Of a stretch of 64,000 bases of DNA, positions 8,784 through 17,516 are shown piece by piece. The DNA is from Desulfovibrio intestinalis. Its GTDB lineage: Bacteria; Desulfobacterota; Desulfovibrionia; Desulfovibrionales; Desulfovibrionaceae. Under the pieces are notes generated by a model, which made no database searches, was not told the DNA's origin, and was given only the letters and a program-made list of their open reading frames with translations. The translations under genes and the position numbers were made by a program. The stretch's first letter is position 1. Every line of letters begins with the position of its first letter. The stretch is taken from contig NZ_JACHGO010000003.1 of the NCBI RefSeq assembly GCF_014202345.1, positions 1 to 64,000 of the forward strand, written 5' to 3'.

Positions 8784-9485
8784 ATGTTATACAGTATCAA
8801 GATGCGGGCAGAAAGCGGTTCGCGTCATATCTCGGGGGCAGAGCGCATTGTGGAACGGCGTGAAATGGCTCAGGTCATGGACGCCCTGACCAGACGCGGT
8901 CTGGAACATCCCAACGGCCCGGCTGAAAACGTAACAGTTACGGTACGGCACATAACCCGGCCTCTTCTGACCATACAGGCTCTGCCCGTGCGTGATCCCA
9001 AAGTGCAAGATATGGATGAAGCCCGCCGGGTACTGGATGCCGAACTTCGCGCATTGGGGCTGCAATCCGCCCCTGTGTTGTCTCTGCTGTATGGCTTGCG
9101 CGAACCCATGCGCGGTGCCGTGCTGCTGCATGCAGACAATCTGCAACGGCTGGAGCCAGACCAGCAGCGCGGGGTACGGGCCACATGTATGGACTATACG
9201 GGCAATAGCGGCGAAGGCAAAAATCACTTCAAAGAGGCGCTTTGTCTTGCCAGCAAGGTGGCGTCCTGCCCCCAGATTATCGGCGAACTGTGTATTTCCG
9301 ATGACCCCGACTACACGACGGGCTACTTCGCCTCCCGCGACCGGGGGTATGTGCGCATCCACCACATCAAGGCCAGCGGCATGCAACTGGGAGGCCGCAT
9401 TTTTCTCTTCAGGGGAGAGCCGGGCAGCCTGGAACAGTGCATGGACTATCTTGAACATCAGCCCGTCATGGTCTGCATGGAGTAG
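8784..9485 (+). CDS. bioW: 6-carboxyhexanoate-CoA ligase (pimeloyl-CoA synthetase)
   Basis: The product is 233 aa. The start at 8784 gives MLYSIKMRAESGSRHISGAE, which aligns with the start of Bacillus BioW, and AATGAGGA lies upstream. Conserved blocks are HISGAERIV, RGAVLLH, GVRATCMDY, EALCLASKVASCP and ELCISDDPDYTTGY. The enzyme uses ATP to join pimelate to CoA, making the precursor for the BioF step of biotin synthesis in the cytoplasm. bioF follows after 2 bases, so both are in one operon. This indicates that pimelate, rather than the BioC-BioH fatty-acid route, feeds biotin synthesis here. Confidence 0.93.
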   Translation: MLYSIKMRAESGSRHISGAERIVERREMAQVMDALTRRGLEHPNGPAENVTVTVRHITRPLLTIQALPVRDPKVQDMDEARRVLDAELRALGLQSAPVLSLLYGLREPMRGAVLLHADNLQRLEPDQQRGVRATCMDYTGNSGEGKNHFKEALCLASKVASCPQIIGELCISDDPDYTTGYFASRDRGYVRIHHIKASGMQLGGRIFLFRGEPGSLEQCMDYLEHQPVMVCME

Positions 9486-9487
9486 GC

Positions 9488-10642
9488 ATGGACAGCTTTG
9501 CCTCCCGAATTGACGCCATCAAGGCCGCACATCTGTACCGGAAGTTACGCACCCTTTCGACGCCGCAAGGCAGGGAAGTGGTGATTGACGGCCAGCGTGT
9601 GCTGCTTTTTTCGTCCAACAGCTATCTGGGACTTAACACCAACGGGCATATCTGCCGCGAGGCTATCCGCGCAGTGGAAGAATTTGGCGTAGGGTCAGGC
9701 GGTTCACGGCTTGTGACGGGCAATATGACCCCGCATATGCGTCTTGAGGCCGCTGTGGCCGAATTCAAGGGCAGTGAGGCGGCCCTGGCCTTTACCAGCG
9801 GCTACACGGCCAATGTGGGCGTTATAAGTTCCCTGTGCCACAAGGATACCGTAATTTTCAGCGATGCGCTCAACCACGCCAGCATTATTGACGGTTGCCG
9901 CCTGGCGCGAGGGCTTACCGCTGTTTATGCTCATAACGACATGGACGACCTGTTGCAGCGGGTTCGCCACCTCCGGCCTCGCCAGGGTTTTATCGTTACC
10001 GACAGCGTGTTCAGCATGGACGGCGATATTGCGCGTCTGCCCGATCTGGCGTCCATAGCACGGACGTATGGCCTGACGCTTGTGGTTGACGACGCGCATG
10101 CCACTGGCGTGCTTGGGGCCACGGGGCGTGGTTCTCTGGAGCATTTTGGCTTGAGCCACGACGATGTGCCTGTGGTTACGGGCACGTTGAGCAAGGCGGT
10201 TCCCAGTGAAGGGGGATTTGTTTGCGGCAGTTCAAGCCTGTGCGATCTGATTCGCAACACGGCTCGCTCCTTCATCTTCACCACAGCCCCTTCACCTTCC
10301 ACGGCGGCCACGGCAGCGGCGGGGCTGGAGTATATAGCCGCTCACCCGGAACTGGTGGCGCGCTTGCAGGGCAATGTTGCCTATTTTGTGAAAAAATTGG
10401 GCCGGATTGGTATGGATGTCCAAGGGCAGAGCCCCATTATTCCCATCATGGTGGGCGATGAGGAAAAGGCCGCTCAAGCGGCGGATGCCTTGCTGGCTCT
10501 GGGAGTTTTTGCGCCCTGCATACGGTATCCCACCGTGCCCAAGGGGATGGCGCGGCTGCGGCTGACGGTTATGGCTGCCCATACCCGTGAGGATCTGGAC
10601 TACGCTGCAATCTGTCTGGAAAAGGCGCTTGCTGCTGTTTAA
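9488..10642 (+). CDS. bioF: 8-amino-7-oxononanoate synthase
   Basis: The product is 384 aa, standard for the family. It is a PLP-dependent alpha-oxoamine synthase that condenses pimeloyl-CoA with L-alanine. Signatures are SSNSYLGL (residues 38-45), VGSGGSRLVTGN, VVDDAHATGVLG (PLP-binding Asp and His) and TGTLSKAVPSEGGF, whose Lys forms the internal aldimine. The start codon lies 2 bases after the bioW stop, so translation is coupled. The usual bioA, bioD and bioB are not in this window. Synthases for 2-amino-3-ketobutyrate are close relatives, but the bioW neighbour settles the assignment. Confidence 0.92.
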   Translation: MDSFASRIDAIKAAHLYRKLRTLSTPQGREVVIDGQRVLLFSSNSYLGLNTNGHICREAIRAVEEFGVGSGGSRLVTGNMTPHMRLEAAVAEFKGSEAALAFTSGYTANVGVISSLCHKDTVIFSDALNHASIIDGCRLARGLTAVYAHNDMDDLLQRVRHLRPRQGFIVTDSVFSMDGDIARLPDLASIARTYGLTLVVDDAHATGVLGATGRGSLEHFGLSHDDVPVVTGTLSKAVPSEGGFVCGSSSLCDLIRNTARSFIFTTAPSPSTAATAAAGLEYIAAHPELVARLQGNVAYFVKKLGRIGMDVQGQSPIIPIMVGDEEKAAQAADALLALGVFAPCIRYPTVPKGMARLRLTVMAAHTREDLDYAAICLEKALAAV

Positions 10643-10813
10643 GCCGCGTCGGTACAGCGCCCTTTCAGCTTTTTGCGCCGGACTTCTTTTTATTCCGGTC
10701 GAGTACCATCAGAGAGCACTCCCTGCATAAAAAGCTCGTTCCCCGTGAGATAACAAGGCAACTCATCTTGTGGCGGCGCTGCCCAGAGCCTGCTTTTTGA
10801 TATAAATTCTGGT

Positions 10814-11857
10814 TTAAATACCGACTTCCTGCCCGGCAGGCCGGGGCGTCATGTCAGAGCCGGGATCATTCTGCGTTGACCGCCGCATGGGGGTAAGGCT
10901 GGCAATAGCCCTCTCGTTGCTGACAACCTTGTTCCTGCCGCCTCTTTTGGCTGCGTACAGGTACTTGTCTGCCCGTTTTACGGCCTTGTCAAAAACAGAG
11001 TTCAGACATTTTTGCGGGCTGTCCAGGCTGACGCCGTTCACGCCAAAGCTGGCTGTCACGGGCACGTTGTGCCCGTCATAAACAATACAGGATTCAATGA
11101 AGTTCTGGCGCAGTTGTTCCGCAACGTACACCCCCCGCTGAATGTCCGTATGGGGCAGCAGCAAAATAAACTCCTCCCCGCCATATCTACAGCAAATGTC
11201 TTCTTCACGTAAACGGGACAACAGCAGCCGCGCCGTCTGGCGCAGTACTTCGTCGCCGCATGCGTGCCCCCATGTGTCGTTGATTTTTTTAAAGTAATCC
11301 AGGTCCACCATAATGATGACGGCCTGTGAACATCTTTCGGCGTGCTCTTGCAGTGCGTCCAATGCCTGATTGGTAAAGGCGCGGCGGTTCAGCAGGCCCG
11401 TCAGCGCATCCCTGTTGGACATTTCCTTGTACTCTGTGGACAGGGACGTGAGCTTGGTGACGCTTTTATCCAACTCTTCGGCCATCGTGTTGAAAGCCGT
11501 AGAAAAGTCGCCAAGAAAATTCACGCGGTGTTGATAGTCGCCCCTGGCGATACAACGCGCTTGCCACGTCATGTGACGCAAATCAGCCTGAAGGGATTTA
11601 AGCGAGCCGATGACGTATCCTTTTTCAGAACAGCTGTAGTCCAGATCCCCCTTGCTGAGGGTGTTTGTCATGTGCCGTATGCCGAAAAGCAAAGAAGATA
11701 ATTTTTCAATACCCGGGATGCCGCGAATGTTTTCTGGAATAGTACTGCACTCAACAGTGCTGCGGTTTAACATGGCCTGTACATAGTTTATTACATCTTC
11801 TGCTTGCGAATTGCCCTCACGGGCAAAGAAATTTTCAGAGTCGTCTGGATGGGCCAT
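10814..11857 (-). CDS. Diguanylate cyclase (GGDEF domain)
   Basis: The product is 347 aa. The C-terminal GGDEF domain (about residues 150-320) makes cyclic di-GMP from two GTP. Catalytic GGEEF is intact at about residues 224-228. An RxxD inhibitory site (REED) sits five residues before it, so product feedback is expected. Other hallmarks are DALTGLLNRRAF and MVDLDYFKKINDTWGHACGD. The N-terminal 140 residues contain a HAMP-like helical segment (GDFSTAFNTMAEELDKSVTK) but no clear transmembrane helix, so the enzyme may be cytoplasmic. It sits tail to tail with bioF and near a phosphodiesterase and a PilZ-like gene. Confidence 0.92.
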   Translation of the reverse strand: MAHPDDSENFFAREGNSQAEDVINYVQAMLNRSTVECSTIPENIRGIPGIEKLSSLLFGIRHMTNTLSKGDLDYSCSEKGYVIGSLKSLQADLRHMTWQARCIARGDYQHRVNFLGDFSTAFNTMAEELDKSVTKLTSLSTEYKEMSNRDALTGLLNRRAFTNQALDALQEHAERCSQAVIIMVDLDYFKKINDTWGHACGDEVLRQTARLLLSRLREEDICCRYGGEEFILLLPHTDIQRGVYVAEQLRQNFIESCIVYDGHNVPVTASFGVNGVSLDSPQKCLNSVFDKAVKRADKYLYAAKRGGRNKVVSNERAIASLTPMRRSTQNDPGSDMTPRPAGQEVGI

Positions 11858-12398
11858 AGGTCATCACCTCGTGGAGGTTACATAAAAATAACTTTCGTAG
11901 CATGGCATGGCGGGCAATGAGAAGTAATTTTGAACAGTTATATGTCAAAGTACGCCGCAAACCAGAAGCAAAGGAATATTGGGCTAAATCTTTTCGGGTA
12001 AAGTGGCAGGTAATGTTTTTTGTGTTTGAAGAGGCAAAATTATCCAGATTTTTTTTATGTGTAAAGTGTTTAGCCGTAAAACCGGAAAAGCGTTTCTGAT
12101 ATAATTGATGGTTAAAAACAACGATATTTGGCGATTTTTTTTATCGCTGGATAGAATTGGTTTACATTTTTCCGCTTATAATAGTAGTTACTCTCACTAT
12201 ACGGGCACTATTTCTTGCTCTTGCAGGAATGCAAAATCGCCCACGCCGCAGTTAAATTTATCAGCCCGTACGCCGTCACACTTTATACACAGCGAAGCAA
12301 ACCATTTTATAAAACAAGATGAATGCCTTTTGTTCTGGCAAAGGCAGCAGTCTTTTTACATATACAATGCGTTGATCCTCGATATCGCGAGACAACAG
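11858..12398. other. AT-rich intergenic stretch between two c-di-GMP genes
   Basis: About 540 bases, clearly richer in A and T than the neighbouring genes. The frame of the downstream phosphodiesterase is open back to 12105, but the residues it would add do not look like a conserved domain. I see no gene or RNA I can support. Confidence 0.4.
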
Positions 12399-14480
12399 AT
12401 GAGACAAATTTTACCAATACTGGCCGCGCTGCTTCTGCTGGCCTGTGCCTCAATTTCCATTGCTGCCGTGGTTAGGGACGGAGAAAATTTTTACTCCTCA
12501 GCGCGGCATGCCGCAGCCTTTGCCGACAGGCTGGTGGCGGGCGTAAGTATGGTTGCCAGACTGGTTGAACCCGAGGAAAGCGCCGCAGTTCATGAAAATT
12601 CCACACGGCCCGCGACTGCAGACGCTGCCTTATCAGGCGGTACACAACGCTTTGAGACAGAAAAGGGCGCTACTTTTGCTGAAAGCGTGCCTGGGAACGC
12701 TGGTGGGGTCTGGTGGCTGTTTGAACGTAGGCACGACTCTGCCAGTCCGCAGCAGTCTTCATTTCGCGTCTTTAAGGAAGACTGGTTTTTGCGGTCTCAT
12801 ATTTCAGCATATGATCAGCGCCGTCAGCGGCTGGGGCCTGTACACTGGCTTGGTTCCATAAGCGCTATACCTAATCTTGACTGGGAAATGCTGCACGGCG
12901 CGGTCTGGCTAGAAAGCGTCGCCCCTATGCTGACTGTTGACGGGCGGGATGGTGTGCTCGGCAGCTATTTGTTCGAGGGCGAGCGCGCGGGGGCTGGCCA
13001 TTTGCCTGAAGGCGTCTTTACCGGTGTTGAGGTTGCGGTGGCCGGCCTTGCCGCCAGTGTACTGCTGCTGATCATTTACTGCCTTAACAGAAAAAAAGTC
13101 AGGGCAAGAATGCAGAGTGTGCTCAGTTGTGACGCGCTCACGGGCTTAAATACCCTTGAAAAATTCAAGGACGAATGCGCCGCGCATCTGGAGCAACATG
13201 GCGGGCAATCGTATGCAATTATTCAAATTGATATAAACAAGTTTAAAATCATCAATGATAAATTTGGATTTGCTGTTGGTGACAAGCTGCTTCAAGTATG
13301 CGGCGATGCATTGCGAAATTCGCTTTCTGACTCAGAGATCTGTGCCCGGTGCTTTGCTGACCAGTTTGTAGCATTCGTGCGCTATGAGGGGCTGGATACG
13401 CTGGGGCAGCGTGTGCGCCATATCATCGACAGTGTTGAGCAGTGGCGGCTTGAAAGCAATTTCCCCAGCAGAATAGACTTGCATTGCGGCGTTTATATTT
13501 TCAATGAAGAACATCGCGCCGCGCATGATATTCAGCAGGCGCTGGATCTGGCGGGCTATGCGCTGCAAGAAGCCAAGCAACATGGCAAGAGCCGGGTAGT
13601 TTTTTACGATGAAAGCATGCGCAAGGTCTCATTGCTGCATCAGGATTTGAAAGACGGCATCGGCTTTGCTCTTGAAAAAGGGGAATTACAGGTCTGGTTT
13701 CAGCCCAAGGTGGATATGCTCACCAATGGCATCATCGGCAGTGAAGCGCTGGTGCGCTGGTACCACCCCACGCATGGCCTGCTTTTGCCAGGATCTTTCA
13801 TTCCGCTGTTTGAGCGCAGTGGTGATGTGCTTCGTGTGGACTTTCATATTTTCGAACAGGTGTGCAGCGCCCTGCAGAGCTGGGAAAACGCAGGAATCAG
13901 CGCCTCTACGGTATCTTGCAATTTTTCCAGTCAGCATTTTGAGCGGCCCGAGTTCAGCCGCAAGCTTGTGGAAATAGCCTCCCGGTATTCCATTCCGCAT
14001 GGGCTACTGGAAGTGGAAATAACCGAAAGCACCATGCTGCGTAACCCCGAAGCCGCCAATATACAGATCAAGCAACTGAAAGAACTTGGCTTCAGAACGA
14101 CCATTGATGACTTTGGCTCGGGCTATTCGTCACTCGGCCTGCTGCAACTCTTTGCCGCTGATGTCATAAAATTTGACCGAAGTTTTGTGAAAAGAAATAT
14201 TGCGGGCAGGAGGGCGCAGATCGTGCTGGGAAGCATGATCGAGCTGACAAAGCAGCTGGGAATGAGTGCCATCTGTGAGGGCGTAGAAACTGAAGAACAG
14301 GCAAAAATACTTATGCGGCACGGTTGTTATAACGCGCAGGGCTTTTACTATGCCAAGCCCATGCCCGCATGCGAATTTGAAAAAATGCTCAGGGTGGGAC
14401 GGGTTTTTCCCGTCAATTCCATTTCTGCCGATGGTGATGTGAGTGCCGCTGTGGGCGGCCTGGGGACTCAGGGGGCATAA
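12399..14480 (+). CDS. Membrane EAL-domain c-di-GMP phosphodiesterase with degenerate GGDEF
   Basis: The product is about 693 aa from the ATG at 12399, chosen because it directly begins a membrane helix (MRQILPILAALLLLACASIS); the exact start is uncertain and no strong ribosome binding site is visible. A periplasmic sensor region (30-200) is followed by a second helix (VAVAGLAASVLLLIIYCL, about 212). The GGDEF domain (about 240-410) has FADQF in place of GGDEF, so it is probably not a cyclase and may bind GTP. The EAL domain (430-680) keeps SEALVRW, EITES, IDDFGSGYSSL, KFDRSF and EGVETEEQ, so it should hydrolyse c-di-GMP. It likely opposes the cyclase at 10814. Confidence 0.9.
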   Translation: MRQILPILAALLLLACASISIAAVVRDGENFYSSARHAAAFADRLVAGVSMVARLVEPEESAAVHENSTRPATADAALSGGTQRFETEKGATFAESVPGNAGGVWWLFERRHDSASPQQSSFRVFKEDWFLRSHISAYDQRRQRLGPVHWLGSISAIPNLDWEMLHGAVWLESVAPMLTVDGRDGVLGSYLFEGERAGAGHLPEGVFTGVEVAVAGLAASVLLLIIYCLNRKKVRARMQSVLSCDALTGLNTLEKFKDECAAHLEQHGGQSYAIIQIDINKFKIINDKFGFAVGDKLLQVCGDALRNSLSDSEICARCFADQFVAFVRYEGLDTLGQRVRHIIDSVEQWRLESNFPSRIDLHCGVYIFNEEHRAAHDIQQALDLAGYALQEAKQHGKSRVVFYDESMRKVSLLHQDLKDGIGFALEKGELQVWFQPKVDMLTNGIIGSEALVRWYHPTHGLLLPGSFIPLFERSGDVLRVDFHIFEQVCSALQSWENAGISASTVSCNFSSQHFERPEFSRKLVEIASRYSIPHGLLEVEITESTMLRNPEAANIQIKQLKELGFRTTIDDFGSGYSSLGLLQLFAADVIKFDRSFVKRNIAGRRAQIVLGSMIELTKQLGMSAICEGVETEEQAKILMRHGCYNAQGFYYAKPMPACEFEKMLRVGRVFPVNSISADGDVSAAVGGLGTQGA

Positions 14481-14515
14481 AAAGGCCACTGGCAGGTTGC
14501 CCCCTGCCAGTGGCC
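14479..14515 (-). terminator. Terminator serving the leftward HTH gene (possibly both strands)
   Basis: GGCCACTGGCAGG (14484-14496) pairs perfectly with CCTGCCAGTGGCC (14503-14515). On the minus strand the hairpin is followed by TTTTT, so it terminates the gene at 14593. It lies directly after the phosphodiesterase stop codon and may also stop that transcript. Confidence 0.75.
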
Positions 14516-14592
14516 GACTATTGATTCCACAACTGAATGCTGTTCTTCGCAATCAAAATGCCCGGCTGCGCAGAATGGCATTCATGTTTTTG

Positions 14593-14961
14593 CTATGTAA
14601 GTTTTTTACTGTCCATTGCCCTGCCATCCATCGCCCTTCTGACAAGGGAAAAGAAGAATTCTTGCATCATGCAGCTTGATGATGGCCTGTGGTGGGTGTT
14701 CGGCAGAATGTCGCTGTTGGATTCGCTGGGGTGCAGGTATTGAGCTCCCATGCCGCTACGAATCCATTCCGGGTTGATACCCTGTTTTCTCAAAAGCTTT
14801 AGTAGCCATTCGGCAGGGATTGCCATGCGCTTTTTTGCGTCCGAAATGCATGACTGTGACACGCCTAGAAATTTTGCCAGATCTTGCTGTGTCTTGCACC
14901 CTGTAACCGATTTTATGCGTTCCATTGCGAGGGAGTAGTCAAAAAAGTTATTGTCCATCAT
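14593..14961 (-). CDS. Small CI-repressor-like helix-turn-helix protein
   Basis: The product is 122 aa. The start at 14961 follows AGGAG with a 6-base spacer. Residues 8-70 form a phage CI-type helix-turn-helix: MERIKSVTGCKTQQDLAKFL then GVSQSCISDAKKR and IPAEWLLKLLRKQGINPEWI. No peptidase or dimerisation domain follows, only a short unstructured tail. It is clearly paralogous to the gene at 40610 (shared ISDAKKR.AIPAEWL.KLL and NP.WI). The target is unknown. Confidence 0.82.
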   Translation of the reverse strand: MMDNNFFDYSLAMERIKSVTGCKTQQDLAKFLGVSQSCISDAKKRMAIPAEWLLKLLRKQGINPEWIRSGMGAQYLHPSESNSDILPNTHHRPSSSCMMQEFFFSLVRRAMDGRAMDSKKLT

Positions 14962-15106
14962 TTGTTGCTCCTGATCTTATGCCCAATTATCCGTGGCATG
15001 AGTGCTTTCTTCTACAAAAGGGCTTTGGCCAGACGTGCTTGCGGCACCTCCCCCATAGGGCCTGACTCTTTTGTATCTTGTATGGATACATTCACTGGAA
15101 TGATAA

Positions 15107-15283
15107 CCGGCAGGGTCGTGTAACCCCAGCGCGCGGCCCTGCCGTAGCGACAACCTGGAGTCTCCCAAAAGGAGTCGAAGTAAGCGAATGTAGTCCCTCC
15201 CCGAAAAAGAGGGGCAGAGCTGATATCGACTGCGCTTACGCCAAAGTGGTAAATATGAAAACATATAACCACTTTTAGATATC
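15107..15283 (+). ncRNA. Candidate structured RNA in a gene-free region
   Basis: Several nested inverted repeats cluster here. GGCAGGG pairs with CCCTGCC about 21 bases later (15110-15145). GTAAGCG (near 15179) pairs with CGCTTAC (near 15233), enclosing a CCCTC/GAGGG hairpin. The end is a hairpin of AAAGTGGT with ACCACTTT followed by TTAG. Open frames exist across it on both strands but none resembles a known protein. I recognise no RNA family (not 6S, SRP, tmRNA or RNase P). The strand is inferred only from the terminator-like last hairpin. Confidence 0.3.
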
Positions 15284-16377
15284 CGCATCTGCGCGCTACT
15301 CTTGTGTGATTATAGCCAGAAAAATGGCTATGCATCATTTAAAATAGGTAACGCGATAATAGAAGAGAAGCATAAAGCCTTTCTATGCGAAACAATAAAT
15401 GTATTTTCTTCTTTAAGTCAAATGTTTTATTCTTATATAACAAAATTTGATTGTGTATGAATTGATTTGTGCAATTGATATTTTTGAAAGTAAACCAAAG
15501 TTGTGCTGTCGTTGAATAATTTTAGAAGTGTATTTTTTTATTGTGAGAAGCATAAGAGTATTTAATTTTATCGTATTGCCGTGCAGTACATGGTATTTTA
15601 ATCTGCGTTGGTAATGAGTTTTATTTACTGACTGAGTGCATAATCACAGGTGTGATTGATAAAATAAAACCATCAGAAGCTATTTTTGATAGTTTTGCTT
15701 TTTACTGTGTGTTTTGAGTATCTGATAGTCGAATGAAAAGTTTTACTGAAGGGCTGTTAGCTGTAATCAGGAATAAACTTTTGGGGATAGAGTGGGAATT
15801 TTGAAGTGGCGGAATCGGAATGCTGCATTGCTCTATTTAATATATGAACTGACAGATTATTCTGATGCCTGATTACGTTGACAATGCATGCACTTAGTGG
15901 GTTAGTATTTACTGTGGTTCAAAGGGATAATCTTATTGAGCGCACAAGATAAACACGATACAGGGGTTACCCTGTAGCCAATACGAAATCACACAATTAT
16001 TCCTACCCGTTGTATTTTATTGAAAATGTTCATACTGAAACATAAATTATTCAATAAATACCCTACTTGCGTTGTGAAAGTTTGTTTCTAGCGCACAATG
16101 CATCCATTTGCAGTCAGCCCATGCGAAAAAACTCAGGCTTTAACCGGGCGCTCGGGGCGTTGTGCCTTACGTGTGGGCAGTGGATTTAAAAATAAATGTG
16201 CACCAAGTGCAGGCTACAGGATAATTGATGTAACGTTGATTGTAGTGCGCAAAGATTAATGAATTAAATTAAAGTATAGTGCAGATTGAATACTTTTTTG
16301 CTCATATTTTTTATATGCAGCGTTATATATGAGTATTTATAGAGATATAGTAAATAAACTAGAGAGTCCGTGGTGTC
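15284..16377. other. AT-rich gene-free stretch (about 1.1 kb)
   Basis: Stop codons are frequent in all frames, and base composition is much richer in A and T than the flanking genes. I find no tRNA, no repeat array and no insertion-sequence ends. It may be decayed foreign DNA, or a long regulatory region ahead of the PilZ-like gene. Confidence 0.5.
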
Positions 16378-17259
16378 ATGAAGCAAACAAGCAACGATAT
16401 CTGCTGCATCTGGAACTCGGATGATCGCGAGGCCTTTGCTGCTGCTCAAAGGCACAGAACCTTTGTTAAGGTGACTTGCTGCATACCCTGGAAAGGAAGG
16501 CCAAGAGATGTGCTGCTTTATGGCCGTTTGCACAATGTTTTGGGCAGGGAAGCAACGCTTGTAGTGCAGGAGACAGAGGTACTGTCGCGGGGATGTAAAA
16601 TCCATCAATATGGGTGTGAGTTTTTTTTCTGCCTGATGCGAAAGAACCAGAGCAACGGGCTGGAAAGGTTGGGGTATCGAGGGGCGGGCCGGGTGCTTGG
16701 CGTGAAAAAAAATAACCGGGGCGAAATCAGCCATGTAAGCTTGCGTTTGGCCAGCAGGTGTTTTGTCCGAAAAATGCGCCGGGATAAAAGAATTGACTGG
16801 ACGAACCAGTATTGCCGTGCATCAGGCGCGCTGCGTATAGCCCAGACGCCGGAATTTCGTTGCGACCTTACCAGTTTGCTGCACCGCCACAGTCATGAGG
16901 CTGATGCCGAAACGCCCGTAGTGAATGTTTCTGCCAGTGGTGCCTGCGTCTGGATGCCAGAAGAACCGGATATCAAGAGTTTGTCCGGTGAGCCTGATAT
17001 TTTGTTTTACATGGTTCCTGCCGCTTCTCCATCAATGGACCAGCCCTACGTTTTCCTGGGCAAGAAAATGGGCTTCTTTCGAAGCGAATTGCCAAACGTA
17101 CTGGCTGTACGCATGCACTTTATTTATGAGCTGAACTGGGAAAAAGATCCGAGCCGCCTCAGTTGGACTGAAATATCCGGCTGCGGCTCTTCGCGTTTGC
17201 GTGAGTACCTTGGGCAGTACGATCATGATGCGTCCGAAGACATGTGGTTTGATATTTGA
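16378..17259 (+). CDS. PilZ-like domain protein, likely c-di-GMP receptor
   Basis: The product is 293 aa. The C-terminal half has the two signatures of a PilZ c-di-GMP binding site: an arginine-rich RKMRRDKRIDW segment (about residues 130-140, RxxxR motif) and VNVSASGACVW (about 181-191, the [DN]xSxxG motif). The N-terminal 125 residues resemble the flagellar-brake (YcgR-like) split-barrel in size, but I cannot confirm that. No catalytic domain is present, so it would act by binding a partner when c-di-GMP rises. Neighbouring cyclase and phosphodiesterase genes support the role. The ribosome binding site is weak. Confidence 0.7.
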   Translation: MKQTSNDICCIWNSDDREAFAAAQRHRTFVKVTCCIPWKGRPRDVLLYGRLHNVLGREATLVVQETEVLSRGCKIHQYGCEFFFCLMRKNQSNGLERLGYRGAGRVLGVKKNNRGEISHVSLRLASRCFVRKMRRDKRIDWTNQYCRASGALRIAQTPEFRCDLTSLLHRHSHEADAETPVVNVSASGACVWMPEEPDIKSLSGEPDILFYMVPAASPSMDQPYVFLGKKMGFFRSELPNVLAVRMHFIYELNWEKDPSRLSWTEISGCGSSRLREYLGQYDHDASEDMWFDI

Positions 17260-17352
17260 GCCTCGGGCTTGGTCAGAATGCCGCAGCATGGCTGGTGCTA
17301 AAGTTCAGACCGCAAATTCGCAGACGATGTAACCGGCGGGCCCGGCAGGACT

Positions 17353-17465
17353 AGAGCAGATTAACTTTGAAATGCATTACATTTCAAAGTTGTCATTATG
17401 TTGCGGCGCGCTGTACGCTTGTGCAGCGTTAGAGCATTTAAACTTTGAAAAAGTTTAAATGCTCT
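17353..17465 (-). repeat. Dispersed MITE-like repeat, family 1, copy A
   Basis: A 113-bp element bounded by AGAGCA and TGCTCT. It contains a perfect 12-bp hairpin (AACTTTGAAATG 17363-17374 with 17380-17391) and a perfect 15-bp hairpin (17431-17445 with 17451-17465). The segment between them matches, in the opposite orientation, the sequence at 33187-33316. It separates the PilZ-like gene from the end of the nif operon and may also stop transcription there. Confidence 0.75.
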
Positions 17466-17516
17466 AAGAAGAAGCTTCACTCAAGGGGCGTAAACTGGAT
17501 TGCGCTGTTGCCCCTG

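Noticed and set aside
15012..15338. Minus-strand frame with a segment like PVNVSIQDTKESGPMGE, faintly like the C-terminus of molybdenum hydroxylases
   Set aside because: The similarity is short, lacks the invariant Gly-Glu block that normally follows, and overlaps strong RNA-like hairpins.
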